Assembly: GCA_021805565.1 (NCBI GenBank)
Contig: JAJZFA010000036.1
Location: 42,243 to 106,242, forward strand
Length of the DNA stretch: 64,000 nt
Reading direction: 5' to 3'
DNA from: Pseudomonadota bacterium
GTDB lineage: Bacteria > Pseudomonadota > Alphaproteobacteria > Acetobacterales > Acetobacteraceae
The notes below the pieces were generated by a model that worked only from the letters and a program-made list of their open reading frames with translations, was not told where the DNA came from and searched no databases. This document shows positions 16,202 to 25,740 of this stretch, one piece after another (position 1 is the first letter of the stretch; every line of letters begins with the position of its first letter). Both the position numbers and the translations under genes were made by a program.

Positions 16202-17134
16202 ATGGTGCGATTGCTGCTTGCCGACCGGGTCAAAGGGCGCGAGGACAGTTTCCTCGCCCCGCTTATGCCCGCGCTCAGCCAATTTTACGAAACACGCTTT
16301 ATCAGCGCCGGCCCTGGCGAGGCGCTGGCGGCGGCGATCGGTTGGGCCGATATTGTCTGGCTGGAATGGTGCTGGGACCACGCCGTCTGGGCCACGCGGC
16401 ACGCCATTCCGGCCGGTAAGCCGTGTATCGTGCGGCTGCATTCGATCGAGGCGCTGCAAACCGGCTATCCGGGTCAAATGGACTGGAGCCGTGTGTCGCG
16501 GTTGGTGACCGTGGCGGACGACATTACCGAGGTGCTGCTGGCGGCGTTCCCCGGTATCGCGGACGCGGTGCAAATCCAGACGATTCCGAACGGAATCGAT
16601 ATGACGCGGTTTCGCCCTGGCACGCCGGACCGGTTTCGCGTTGGCTGGGCCGGGCATTTGGAGCCCAAGAAAAATCCGATGCTGATGATGCAGATCGCCA
16701 GCCGGCTGGTACAGCGCGATTCCCGATTTACGATCCATGTCGCCGGCGCGTTCACCGATGCCCGGACGGCGCGCTATCTGAAACAAATGCAGTCTCTTTT
16801 GGGCTTGGCCGGGGTGGTTCATTTCGACGGCCATGTGACGGACATGCCGGCATGGTACGCCGACAAGGCCACGCTGCTTTCCACGTCCATGTATGAAAGC
16901 TTCGGCATGACCATCGGGGAGGGGATGGCGACCGGTGCCTTCCCGGTCGTGCATGCATTTCCCGGCGCGGACCGGTTATGGCCGGCGGCGTGCGTGTTCG
17001 CCTCGGTGGATGAGGCTGTGGCGCTGATCCAGTCCGGCAGGTTCGGCTTGTATCGCGACTGGGTGGCGGAACGATACAGCCTGGGCATGCAGGTGGACCA
17101 GGTGCTGGGTTTACTGCGCGCCGTTTCAGGCTGA
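16202..17134 (+). CDS. Glycosyltransferase, GT4-like
   Basis: 310 aa. The C-terminal half is a GT-B nucleotide-sugar domain: VGWAGHLEPKKNPMLM (near residue 145), then the E-x7-E motif Glu232...Glu240 (YESFGMTIGEGM), which binds the donor in GT4 enzymes. The N-terminal acceptor domain is short, so the protein is smaller than typical 350-400-aa members. There is no signal peptide; it is likely cytoplasmic or peripheral. No polysaccharide cluster surrounds it, so the acceptor is unknown. Its stop overlaps the end of the convergent methylase gene by 9 bp. Confidence 0.8.
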   Translation: MVRLLLADRVKGREDSFLAPLMPALSQFYETRFISAGPGEALAAAIGWADIVWLEWCWDHAVWATRHAIPAGKPCIVRLHSIEALQTGYPGQMDWSRVSRLVTVADDITEVLLAAFPGIADAVQIQTIPNGIDMTRFRPGTPDRFRVGWAGHLEPKKNPMLMMQIASRLVQRDSRFTIHVAGAFTDARTARYLKQMQSLLGLAGVVHFDGHVTDMPAWYADKATLLSTSMYESFGMTIGEGMATGAFPVVHAFPGADRLWPAACVFASVDEAVALIQSGRFGLYRDWVAERYSLGMQVDQVLGLLRAVSG

Positions 17135-20100
17135 CGCACGGGCTTTCAGCGCATCGAACGCGGCCAGGCACAGCGCCGGGGCATCGGGCTGGGACCGGTG
17201 GCTGAAAGCGCGCAGCACGTGGGCGTATCGGTCGTGGTCCAGGCCATACGCGCGTGCCACCACGGCGTCGATTTTTGGGCGTAACAAAGGATCGCCGGTG
17301 CGCGCGGCGTTGCCGTCCGCCATGTCTCGCCATAAATCGTCGTATCCGGAACGATTGCACGACAATCGCAAGGCCGCCTGGGCCAGGAAGCGGCTTTCCG
17401 CCGCGGTGAAACGCGGAACCGGCAGCGCGTTCAGTATATACAGGCTAAGATGTGTCGCGGCTTTCTGGCGGACCAGCCAGTCGAACGGGAAGGAGTTGAA
17501 CAGCGCGCACAGTATCAGCGCGTCGGCCGGGTCGCGGCACCAGGGGGTTTTCTCGGCGGTCGCGGTGTGACCGAACACCGAACCGGGCGGTGCGATGCAG
17601 GCAATCGCGGTGCGTTCATCGTTGGACCGGGCGATATCGCGAAAGGCCAGGCGATAATGCCGGGATGCCTCGGCCAACCAAGGCGGCAGGGCGTCCGGTG
17701 CCACGCTGTAACGGGGTTGGGTGTGCCAGCGATCGGTGTACTGGTGAAATGTCTTGCCTTCATGCAGGGCCAGTTCGGCGGCGCCGGCGGGCTGAAAGCA
17801 GCCGGCATCGGCGGTCATGTGCAGATCGCAGCCGAAACGGATATGCCGGTCCTCGCACCATGTTTTTAGCCGTTCCGGTTGCGCGAAGAGTTTTTCCGCG
17901 ATCGCCAGATCGGCTCCGCCGCGTAGTTCCAGCGGTGTCAGGCCCGCACCGCCGGTTCGTTCGAGAAATTCCTTGCTGTAGGTCATGATTTTATCGGGAT
18001 CGTCGGCGTCCTCGATCCGGCCGAGGTAAAATCCGCAGCGCACGGCGCGCGCCGGGCCGGGACGCTGGGCGACAATCAGATCGAATTTGAACCGGCTATC
18101 GATATCGAAGATGCGCCGCCGATTTTCGAACGACAGGCACCATCGTAAATCGGTTTCTTCGAGGTACAGGCGCCGGATTCCGGTTGTGCCCTCATTGGCA
18201 TGGAAGGCCGACGGCATCAGCACGCCGATTGCCCCGGCGGCGGCGGAAAGCTCTATGTTCCGTTCCGCGAACAGCCGGAACAGGTCCAGATTGCCGGCTG
18301 TCGCGGCCGATCCTGTCCGCACGCGCTGATGCCGGTACAGCCGGTTGGCGACGCGTTTCAACCGGTCGAAGCCGTCGCGATAATCCTCGAACGCGGTCGC
18401 CACACCGGGCCGATCCAGCACCGCGCGCCCGATCGCCGCGACCTGGGTCCGGGTGCGGGCGTCCAATATCGCTGGATCGTACTCGGCGACGAAATCCTTC
18501 GTGTTGGGCAGCACGACATCCCAGGGCGGATTTCCCAGCACCACCGAAAAACCGCCCGGAAACACCTCGGGGAATACCAGATCCCAGGGAACCGCGTCCG
18601 CGCCCGCCGCCAGCAATCCGGCCTGCGGCCCGGTCAGTTCCGCGGGCCAATCGCCGGTCCGGGCGACCCCGGCGGCAAGGCCCAGCCACACATCGTCCGA
18701 ATCGCGGCCGCGCAGCATCGCCGCGCCCGCCCAGGCGCGCGCGAGCCGGCGCAGCGGCTTCAAAATCCGGTCCAGCCGATCTTTCGCCGCTTGTTTCGCC
18801 TGGAGTTCGAATAAATCGCGGCCGATGGAGCCATTCAGGTTCGCGACCTGCCGCCGGGCCAAACTCAGCGCCGCGGTCAGGCAATCCGCGACTCCGCGCG
18901 CAAGCAGAGGATCGAGCGGGCCGCCGGTTACGGGCAAGGTACGGAGCGATTCAAGGAAGGGTCCGGTCAGGGCATCGCCATGCACAAGACGATGGTCCAG
19001 GAACGTCAGCGGCAGGCCCTCGGCATACGATTCAAGCCACAGCGACAGTTTCGCCAGTTCCACGGCGAGCTTGTTTTTGTCGCACCCGTACAGGCAATGC
19101 ACCGCCACCAGACGCCGGCAAATCGCTCGGGCGCGCGGTTCCGCGTAGCCCCGGCTTGGCAAATACGCGGCGACGGTGTTGTCCGGGTCGGGCAACGCGG
19201 CGATCCGATCGTGCAGCCCGCGCTCATCGCAAAGGCGGCACGCCGTCAGCAGGGCCTCGCCCAGATAGCGGCAGGCCTCGACAAGGAAATGGCCGCTGCC
19301 GGCGGCGGGATCGACGATCCGCAGGGTCAGCAGCCTCGCGGGGTGGGGATCGTCCGGCGGACTAAGGGACGCGATCCTGGGTTCCAGGGTTTCGCGCACC
19401 AGGAACTGGACAAATTCATGCGGGGTGTAGAACGAACCCGACGCTTTGCGGCCCATGCCGGTGCGCAAATAGAACTGGCCCGGCACGATATCCGGCGCCG
19501 CCGTTCCGGCCGGCACAACGGCTTCCCGCTTGCCGTGCCGGACGCGGATCAGCGGTTCCGTCGCGATTCCGGGTTCCTGTTCCAGCAGTCCTTCATAGAC
19601 ACTCCCCAGATCCTCCACGTCCAGGCCGCCGTAGTGCAGCCGCACCCGCTCGCCCTGGTCGGAGCGAATCCAGATCAGGCGATCCAGCAGGATAGCCACC
19701 GCCGGATCGCCCCAAACGGCGCGGTCCAGCAACGGCGTCGTGTCCGCGCCGAACAGTGCGCCACCGAGCGGGGCGATCGTCAGTTCGGAGCAGGACAGGC
19801 CGGAGCGGAATGCGGCGAACAGCGCGCGCAGCCCGGATTCCAGCATGCGGCCGGTATCGTGGCCCTGGTCCAAATGCCGGCGTACCAGCGGCCCAAGGGC
19901 GCTGTTGGGCGACAGGGCGGTGCGCCACAGCCGCGCCGAGGCGAAGCTGAACCCGCCACCGGGTTCGGTGGGGCTTTCCAGTTTCAGGATGAACAGCAGC
20001 CGGTAAACCAGGATCAGGCTTTCATGCCATAGCGACACCGCGTCCAGCCCGGTTCGGTCCGGCAGGGCGCCGATGAAACCGGCGATCGCTTCCTTCGCCT

Positions 20101-20728
20101 GACGGCGCAAGGCGATCGTGACTTTCGCTTGATGCAGCCGCGCCGCATCCAGCACGGCCGGCAGGAGGGGCAGTCCCCGTGGGCCGGCTAGCGCGGCCAG
20201 AACCCGGAATGAATCGGGTGGCAGCGGCTTGTTTCGCCAGTCGCCGACGGGCACCGACAGGTGGCTGCCGGCGCGGGATGGGTCGCACAGCAGCAGGCGC
20301 AGCACGTCGCCGTTGGTGACCAGCCCGGCGCGCTCCGCCCGCGCCATCAGCACGCGCTGGGCGATGCGGGTGGGACTGGTCCGGGCGAACCGGCCGGCCG
20401 CGTCCAGATCCGTATCGCTGCCGACGGACCATGCCCTTAGCCGGACGCCGTTGGGCGCCCGCATCAGCCAGCCGCCGTCTTCCGGCCCTTCGCGCGTGGT
20501 CACCGCGTCCTGGCGCTTCGGGTTATCGTAACCGAGGGCGGTGGCCAGTTTCACCGTGACCTGCCGGTGAACCCGTTGCGCGCCGCCGCCGCGTAACGAT
20601 GCCCGCAGCGTGTCCCAGCCGTGGTCCAGCCCGTCCGGAAGGTCCAGCACGCGGGCCAGGCCGTCGTGCAGGAACGGTGCGGTCATAGCCGGACCGGACA
20701 GCACGCAGTCGTCCAGATCCAGCGTCAT
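17126..20728 (-). CDS. Large class I DNA methyltransferase, Eco57I/DrmMI-like (N6-adenine)
   Basis: 1200-aa SAM-dependent DNA methylase. Motif I is DPAAGSGHF (Asp473) and the catalytic motif IV is NPPW (Asn733-Trp736), diagnostic of N6-adenine methylases. FYTPHEFV just before motif I is typical of the Eco57I/PglX-type fold. A long N-terminal region (1-440) and a C-terminal region with substrate-recognition character flank it. No PD-(D/E)xK nuclease motif was recognised. ATG 20728 overlaps the helicase stop by ATGA, so both are co-expressed; a frame extension to 20992 lies inside the helicase gene. The size and partner resemble DrmMI of class 1 DISARM; drmA, drmB and drmC are not in the window. 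Confidence 0.82.
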   Translation of the reverse strand: MTLDLDDCVLSGPAMTAPFLHDGLARVLDLPDGLDHGWDTLRASLRGGGAQRVHRQVTVKLATALGYDNPKRQDAVTTREGPEDGGWLMRAPNGVRLRAWSVGSDTDLDAAGRFARTSPTRIAQRVLMARAERAGLVTNGDVLRLLLCDPSRAGSHLSVPVGDWRNKPLPPDSFRVLAALAGPRGLPLLPAVLDAARLHQAKVTIALRRQAKEAIAGFIGALPDRTGLDAVSLWHESLILVYRLLFILKLESPTEPGGGFSFASARLWRTALSPNSALGPLVRRHLDQGHDTGRMLESGLRALFAAFRSGLSCSELTIAPLGGALFGADTTPLLDRAVWGDPAVAILLDRLIWIRSDQGERVRLHYGGLDVEDLGSVYEGLLEQEPGIATEPLIRVRHGKREAVVPAGTAAPDIVPGQFYLRTGMGRKASGSFYTPHEFVQFLVRETLEPRIASLSPPDDPHPARLLTLRIVDPAAGSGHFLVEACRYLGEALLTACRLCDERGLHDRIAALPDPDNTVAAYLPSRGYAEPRARAICRRLVAVHCLYGCDKNKLAVELAKLSLWLESYAEGLPLTFLDHRLVHGDALTGPFLESLRTLPVTGGPLDPLLARGVADCLTAALSLARRQVANLNGSIGRDLFELQAKQAAKDRLDRILKPLRRLARAWAGAAMLRGRDSDDVWLGLAAGVARTGDWPAELTGPQAGLLAAGADAVPWDLVFPEVFPGGFSVVLGNPPWDVVLPNTKDFVAEYDPAILDARTRTQVAAIGRAVLDRPGVATAFEDYRDGFDRLKRVANRLYRHQRVRTGSAATAGNLDLFRLFAERNIELSAAAGAIGVLMPSAFHANEGTTGIRRLYLEETDLRWCLSFENRRRIFDIDSRFKFDLIVAQRPGPARAVRCGFYLGRIEDADDPDKIMTYSKEFLERTGGAGLTPLELRGGADLAIAEKLFAQPERLKTWCEDRHIRFGCDLHMTADAGCFQPAGAAELALHEGKTFHQYTDRWHTQPRYSVAPDALPPWLAEASRHYRLAFRDIARSNDERTAIACIAPPGSVFGHTATAEKTPWCRDPADALILCALFNSFPFDWLVRQKAATHLSLYILNALPVPRFTAAESRFLAQAALRLSCNRSGYDDLWRDMADGNAARTGDPLLRPKIDAVVARAYGLDHDRYAHVLRAFSHRSQPDAPALCLAAFDALKARASA

Positions 20729-23610
20729 GGCACCAGCATGAGCATACCGAGCATGCGGTGGGACGCGGGTGGGAGCGGGGTGCGATGGGAGGTGGCGCGG
20801 ACCCGCGATAGCGCCTCGGCGGCATCGCGTCTTTGCGCGGCGGGCACCAGCGGGTCGGCGACAAAGCCGGCCAGCCGATGTTCCGCTGTTCCGCCGGATC
20901 GCCAATCGTCCGGCGACGGTCCGGTTTCGAACAGGTCGCCTGTCCGCGATTCGGCCGGACCGCACAATTCGCCGGCACGAAGGCGCAGCCATGCGTTTGC
21001 GGCGGCGGCATCGCGAGCGGTGCGGTCACGGTGTCCGGTGAGCGCGGCCGCGGCGATGTTATCCGCGATCGCGGCCGCCAACGGTTCCGCCGCCGCGATC
21101 GCACGGGGCGCCCAGCCGGCGAACCGCCGGTCCCACAGTCCGTCCGGATTGGCCGCACCGTCCGGCAGCGCGAATAATTGTTGCGCGATAGAACCATCCG
21201 GGCAAAGCCGCAGCGCGAACATGTCGTTCAGTTCGGCCTCGATATGCACGGCATAAGTCAGCAACAACGACAGCCTGTCGCCGTGTGCCGCGCCGACACG
21301 GCCTGTCCGCACCGACGCGATGGCGCGCCGCGTCAGGGGGTGGGCGCGGCCGGGATACAGCAAATCCTGCCCCCGCGCGTCGCGCAGCCGTTCCGGATCG
21401 GGCGTCAGGCGCACCGTCCCCGCGACGCGGTCGAAGCCCGGTAAACCGGTCAGGTCCGGTTCCCATCCGGCCGGCACACGATACCCGTTCCGGTGGGGGA
21501 CCAACACGGAGGCGACGAAGGCCGGCACGTCGATCTCGCCGGCGGAGCCGGTTTCCGAAGGCGATGCCGTTTCGCCGCCCGCCAGCCACCCGTGCCGCAC
21601 CGCCATCCGGTCGAAGCTTTGAAACGCGCGATCGATTTCCCGCAGCAGGTCGCGATAGGATTCGCTGTTGGTATCCTCGGCCGCCAAATCCAGCGAATGA
21701 ACCAGGCGGGGCATGCCGCCGAACAAATCCTCGGCCAGACCGCCGAACAGAGGTTCGCGCAGGCTGGCCGGATCGGCGCCGGCGCCCAGCGTGTTGGGCA
21801 TGACGGACAGACAGGCGCGGGCTTTTTCGTATTTGGCGATCAGCCGCAGCAGCAATCGTTCCTCGAACGTGCCGGCCAGGAAGAAATAACGGATTTCTGG
21901 ATTATGACGCTGGCCATAACGGTCGATACGGCCATTGCGCTGTTCCAGCCGGTTTGGATTGTAGGGCAGGTCCAGGTGGATCAGCCGGTGGCAGCGCTGG
22001 TGCAGATTGAGGCCCTCGGCCAGCGAATCGGTACTCACCAGCACGATTCCGTCTTCGGCCGCACACCGCTCCGCCGCGCGCGTCCGTTCGGATTCGGGAT
22101 CCGTCCCGCCGATGGTCAGGATGGTGCCGCCGGTCGCCGCCAGCGCGGCGGCCGCCACACGCTGGCTGTCGGCGTATTCGGTATAGACGATCACGTTGGC
22201 ACCGGGATCGTTCAGGCGGATCAGGCGGATTTCCAGCACCAGCGCGGCCAGTTTCGGATCGTGCGGTTCCGCTGCCTCGCCCAGGCGGATCAGCGCCCGT
22301 AAATCGTTCGCCGCCGCCTCGCCGGCCAACGACGCGGCCATTTCCTCGGCTTCCAGTTCGGCCATATCTGTTTCGTCGGCGGCATTCAATACGCCGAATT
22401 GGGCGACGCGGCGGCGATAGGCCCGCAAGGTCCGGCGGCGTTCCCGCAATGGCGGCGTGTCGTAACGATCCGCCACCACGCGCAACGTGGCCACGCAGGC
22501 GGCGATGGTGGACATCGATCGTTTCAGCAGGCTGACGAAAGCCAGCGCGTCGTCCGGTCCGGTCCGGCCGCGGGGCCGTTGCAGCCGGGGCGCGACCAAC
22601 GCCGATAACGCCTTGTGGAAATCGCGCACCGCCGGGGTATCGGTTACATCGATCCGGACGGGCATGACGATGCGGTCTCGGAACGCCGGCGCGCCCGACG
22701 GGGTGCGAATATGGCATTTCAACCGCCGCACGATGTGGCGGCGATAGGCCGAACCGATCAGTTGCCCCGATCCGTCCACCAGGCTGGGGTCCAGCAGCGC
22801 CATCAACGACGCGAAATTCTTGTCGTGGCCGTCATGGGGTGTTGCCGTCAGCAGCAGCAGCCCGTCGGATGTTCCGGCCAGCACCTCGGCCAGCCGGCGG
22901 CGCTGACTTTCGTCCCCGGCGCAGTGATGCGCCTCATCGATGATAACCAGATCCCAGGCGACCCGTTCCAGTTCCGCCAGCACTTGGTCCGCTTTCGCGA
23001 AGTCGATCGATGTCAGGCAAAGCGCGATTGCCTCGAACGGGTTGCCGCCCAGTTCCAGCCCGTTACGAGCGTCCCGCAATCCGGCCGCATCGGCAACGAC
23101 GGTAAATCGCAAGCCGAACCGGATTCGCATCTCCTGCTCCCACTGACGCAGCAGCGGCCCGGGCGGCGACACGATCAGGATGCGATGGGTCCGGCGGCGC
23201 ACCAGCAATTCGGCGGCAATCAGGCCGGCCTGGATGGTTTTGCCCAGCCCGACGCCGTCCGCCAGCAACAGCCGCGGGCGGGCCATATCCAGTGCCCGTA
23301 ACAACGGAACGCGCTGATATGCCTCGATGGTCAGGCGACCCGGCGGGGCGGGCGCGCCGGGGATGCGTTCCAGCAGGCGGGCGATGTGGTAGCGGCGCCA
23401 ATCCGCAAGCGATCCGGCCTCCGCCGGGTCCGGATCGGTGCGCAGGATGGACAAGGGTTCGGCGGGAAACAGCACGTCCCATTCAAGGCCCGCCATATCT
23501 CCGTCGCGACAGGCCAGCCGGACTCGCTGTTGCGGACCCAGAGGTTCAACCTCGGTGACATCCCATTCCAGCCCCCGAGCGGCAACCTTGATCCCGGCCG
23601 ATATTTCCAT
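20725..23610 (-). CDS. SNF2-family DEAH helicase, DrmD-like
   Basis: 961-aa superfamily 2 helicase/translocase. Walker A is GVGLGKT (about 119-125, Lys124), Walker B is DEAH (225-228), and the C-terminal RecA lobe has the TEYADSQR, SLAEGLNL and RNGRIDRYGQ motifs (about 460-570; motif VI with its arginine fingers). Beyond it lies a 300-aa C-terminal region of unknown fold. The start at ATG 23610 has GGGAAG upstream; an earlier GTG at 23637 is possible. It heads a two-gene operon with the adenine methylase, the order and architecture of drmD-drmMI. Its role is presumed to be restriction of unmodified DNA, which is an inference. Confidence 0.82.
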   Translation of the reverse strand: MEISAGIKVAARGLEWDVTEVEPLGPQQRVRLACRDGDMAGLEWDVLFPAEPLSILRTDPDPAEAGSLADWRRYHIARLLERIPGAPAPPGRLTIEAYQRVPLLRALDMARPRLLLADGVGLGKTIQAGLIAAELLVRRRTHRILIVSPPGPLLRQWEQEMRIRFGLRFTVVADAAGLRDARNGLELGGNPFEAIALCLTSIDFAKADQVLAELERVAWDLVIIDEAHHCAGDESQRRRLAEVLAGTSDGLLLLTATPHDGHDKNFASLMALLDPSLVDGSGQLIGSAYRRHIVRRLKCHIRTPSGAPAFRDRIVMPVRIDVTDTPAVRDFHKALSALVAPRLQRPRGRTGPDDALAFVSLLKRSMSTIAACVATLRVVADRYDTPPLRERRRTLRAYRRRVAQFGVLNAADETDMAELEAEEMAASLAGEAAANDLRALIRLGEAAEPHDPKLAALVLEIRLIRLNDPGANVIVYTEYADSQRVAAAALAATGGTILTIGGTDPESERTRAAERCAAEDGIVLVSTDSLAEGLNLHQRCHRLIHLDLPYNPNRLEQRNGRIDRYGQRHNPEIRYFFLAGTFEERLLLRLIAKYEKARACLSVMPNTLGAGADPASLREPLFGGLAEDLFGGMPRLVHSLDLAAEDTNSESYRDLLREIDRAFQSFDRMAVRHGWLAGGETASPSETGSAGEIDVPAFVASVLVPHRNGYRVPAGWEPDLTGLPGFDRVAGTVRLTPDPERLRDARGQDLLYPGRAHPLTRRAIASVRTGRVGAAHGDRLSLLLTYAVHIEAELNDMFALRLCPDGSIAQQLFALPDGAANPDGLWDRRFAGWAPRAIAAAEPLAAAIADNIAAAALTGHRDRTARDAAAANAWLRLRAGELCGPAESRTGDLFETGPSPDDWRSGGTAEHRLAGFVADPLVPAAQRRDAAEALSRVRATSHRTPLPPASHRMLGMLMLVP

Positions 23611-23687
23611 GCACGCTTCCCATCGACACGCGGGCACGGAAACATGAAGAAGTTGCTAAACCATTAACGAAGCAGAGGGGGACACGT

Positions 23688-24479
23688 ATGATGGCATCGA
23701 ATGACCGATTCGCCGGGACGGTGGCGGTGGTAACCGGTGCCGCTTCGGGCATCGGGCTGGCGATCGTCAAACGGCTGCTGGCCGAAGGGGCCAAGGTGGT
23801 TGGTTCGGATGTCCAGCCAATTCCGGACCTCGGCGCGGGCTTTGCCGGGATCGAGGGCGACGTGACACAGGAATCCGCCGCCGTGGCCCTAGTTGGCACC
23901 GCGGTTGACCGATTCGGTTCGGTCGATGCCGCGTTTAACGTCGCCGGGGGGTCGCGGGCGGGCTATATCGTCGATCTGGCGGAGGGCGACTGGGATTTTA
24001 CCGTCGATCTATGCCTGAAAGGCGTTTTTTTGGGGATGAAGCACCAGGGCCGGCAGATGATGCGGCAAGGGTGGGGCAGCATCGTGAACATCGCCTCGCT
24101 GAACGCGCATGTGCCGATGCACGCCGGATCGGCTTATGTCGCCGCCAAGGCGGGCGTCGAGATGCTGTCGCGCAACGGGGCGCTGGAAATGGCGGAATTC
24201 GGCATAAGGGTGAACGCGATTCTGCCGGGCCTGGTGCAGACGCCGCTGACCCGCCGCCATTTCGGCAATGCCGACGCGCTGGCCGCATTCGAGCAGCGCA
24301 TTCCGATGGGCCGGCCGGCGCAGCCGGAGGAAATCGCGGCACCCGCGCTGTTCCTTGCCAGCCCCGATGCGAGCTATATCAATGGCGCCAGCCTGTTGGT
24401 CGATGGCGCCTGGGCTGTTAGCGGCTATCCCGATATGCGACCTTTCCGCGGCCCTGTTAACTGGAACCGAAGGACTTAA
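23688..24479 (+). CDS. Short-chain dehydrogenase/reductase
   Basis: 263-aa NAD(P)-dependent SDR, classical type. The cofactor motif TGAASGIG is at 16-23, NVAGG at 84-88, and the catalytic Ser137, Tyr150 and Lys154 are in place (NIAS, YVAAK). The acidic residue at the end of beta-2 (SDVQ, Asp41) suggests NAD(H). AGAGGGG precedes the start; ATG 23691 is an equally good alternative. It is followed after 2 bp by an enoyl-CoA hydratase, suggesting a beta-oxidation-like step on a hydroxyacyl-CoA. Confidence 0.88.
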   Translation: MMASNDRFAGTVAVVTGAASGIGLAIVKRLLAEGAKVVGSDVQPIPDLGAGFAGIEGDVTQESAAVALVGTAVDRFGSVDAAFNVAGGSRAGYIVDLAEGDWDFTVDLCLKGVFLGMKHQGRQMMRQGWGSIVNIASLNAHVPMHAGSAYVAAKAGVEMLSRNGALEMAEFGIRVNAILPGLVQTPLTRRHFGNADALAAFEQRIPMGRPAQPEEIAAPALFLASPDASYINGASLLVDGAWAVSGYPDMRPFRGPVNWNRRT

Positions 24480-24481
24480 AC

Positions 24482-25252
24482 ATGAACGACGTCATCGTCC
24501 GCCGTGAAGGCGGTGTGGCCACCATCTCGATCGACAACGCCGGTCGCCTCAATTGCCTGGGCCGGTCGCAAATCGTCGCGTTTATCGATGCGGTGACCGC
24601 GCTGGCGGACGATCCGGACTTGCGCGTCCTGATCGTGACCGGCGAAGGCAACCGGGCGTTTATGGGCGGCGCGAACTTGCTGGAACTGGGGGAACTGAAC
24701 CCGGCCCGGGCGCGCGATTTCCTGATCCTGATCCACCGGATGTGCAAAGTGCTGCGCGATCTGCCGGTTCCGGTTATCGCCCGTGTCAATGGGTTCTGTC
24801 TGGGCGCGGGGCTGGAGGTAATGGCAGCCTGCGACATGCATATCGCCAGCGACAATGCGGTGTTCGGCATGCCGGAGGTGAAAATCGGCCTTCCGTCGGT
24901 GGTGGAAGCGGCGCTGTTGCCGCAACTGATCGGCTGGGGACGGACCAAATTGCTGGTTTATACCGGCGACAACATCGACGCGCGCACCGCACTGGAATGG
25001 GGTCTGGTGGAAAAGGTCGTTCCCGCCGCGGAACTGGACAGCGCGCTGGGACGATGGGTGGAATCGATTGTCGAATCCGGTCCGAAAGCGATCCGGTTAC
25101 AGAAGGAACTGATCCGGGACTGGGAAGCAATGCCGGTGAGCGATGCAATCGAGGCGGGCATCCGCACGATTGCCAAAGCGTACCAGTCAGATGAGCCGGT
25201 ACGCATGGTAGGCGCGGCGATCCAGCGGTTGAAGGATCGCAAGCGCGGCTGA
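24482..25252 (+). CDS. Enoyl-CoA hydratase/isomerase family protein
   Basis: 256-aa crotonase-fold enzyme. The oxyanion-hole segments are FMGGANLLEL (60-69) and FCLGAGLE (105-112). Both catalytic acids of classical hydratases have counterparts, Glu112 (GLE) and Glu132 (MPEVKIGLP), so hydratase activity is credible. Co-transcribed with the upstream SDR (2 bp apart) and convergent with the DUF35/thiolase pair, which may belong to the same pathway. The acyl chain is unknown. Confidence 0.88.
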   Translation: MNDVIVRREGGVATISIDNAGRLNCLGRSQIVAFIDAVTALADDPDLRVLIVTGEGNRAFMGGANLLELGELNPARARDFLILIHRMCKVLRDLPVPVIARVNGFCLGAGLEVMAACDMHIASDNAVFGMPEVKIGLPSVVEAALLPQLIGWGRTKLLVYTGDNIDARTALEWGLVEKVVPAAELDSALGRWVESIVESGPKAIRLQKELIRDWEAMPVSDAIEAGIRTIAKAYQSDEPVRMVGAAIQRLKDRKRG

Positions 25253-25262
25253 GCCTGGGTTT

Positions 25263-25293
25263 TATCGCGGGAAGCGTCACGCTTCCCGCGATA
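25263..25293. terminator. Hairpin between convergent genes
   Basis: A perfect 14-bp stem with a 3-base loop (TATCGCGGGAAGCG ... CGCTTCCCGCGATA) sits between the ends of the enoyl-CoA hydratase and DUF35 genes. There is no long T-run on either side, but the position fits a bidirectional terminator or RNA-stabilising hairpin. Confidence 0.7.
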
Positions 25294-25305
25294 CCGGCGT
25301 GGGCG

Positions 25306-25740
25306 TCAGACCAGGCGCCACTGCACCAGGCTAAACGGCGGCGTGGCGGTTCGGTGGTGTTCGAACACCGCTTCTACCGCAGCACCGATCGGCACGTCCT
25401 GTTTCGGATCGCCCAGAAGATTGCCGACCATCCGCACATTGCCGGCGTCAGGCAGTTCCACCAGCACAACGATGTACGGCCCGTGCCCGTTCAGCGCCGG
25501 ATGCACCGGATGCCAGACCCGTTCATAGCTATAGACCGAACCGCGACCTTTCACCTCGCGCCAGTCGAGATCGAAGCTGTTGCAGCGATGACAGATCGAT
25601 TCCGGTCCCCACTGCCAATGGTTGCACCCGCGGCAGAACTGAATCAGCAGTTTCTCCTGTTGCGTGGCTTCCCAGTACGGGGCGGACAATCCATCGGTGC
25701 CGGCCGCCGGGACAGGCAGGCCTTCGGGCAGATACGACAT
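25306..25740 (-). CDS. DUF35 OB-fold / zinc-ribbon acyl-CoA-associated protein
   Basis: 144 aa. The N-terminal rubredoxin-like zinc ribbon has two CxxC knuckles (CRGC near 37-40 and CHRC near 51-54), followed by an OB-fold domain (about 60-144). DUF35 proteins pair with thiolase-fold partners, where they form the CoA-ester tunnel or activate aldolase or thiolase function. ATG 25740 overlaps the thiolase-fold stop by one base (TGATG), so the two subunits are translationally coupled; a longer frame to 26052 lies within the thiolase gene. Confidence 0.88.
   Translation of the reverse strand: MSYLPEGLPVPAAGTDGLSAPYWEATQQEKLLIQFCRGCNHWQWGPESICHRCNSFDLDWREVKGRGSVYSYERVWHPVHPALNGHGPYIVVLVELPDAGNVRMVGNLLGDPKQDVPIGAAVEAVFEHHRTATPPFSLVQWRLV

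Noticed and set aside
18184..20032. Long + strand frames opposite the methylase (393 and 350 codons)
   Set aside because: Arg/Pro-rich or Gln/Arg-rich shadows with no domains; the minus strand has clear methylase motifs.
21493..22302. 269-codon + frame opposite the helicase
   Set aside because: Antisense of a clear helicase; no ribosome site.
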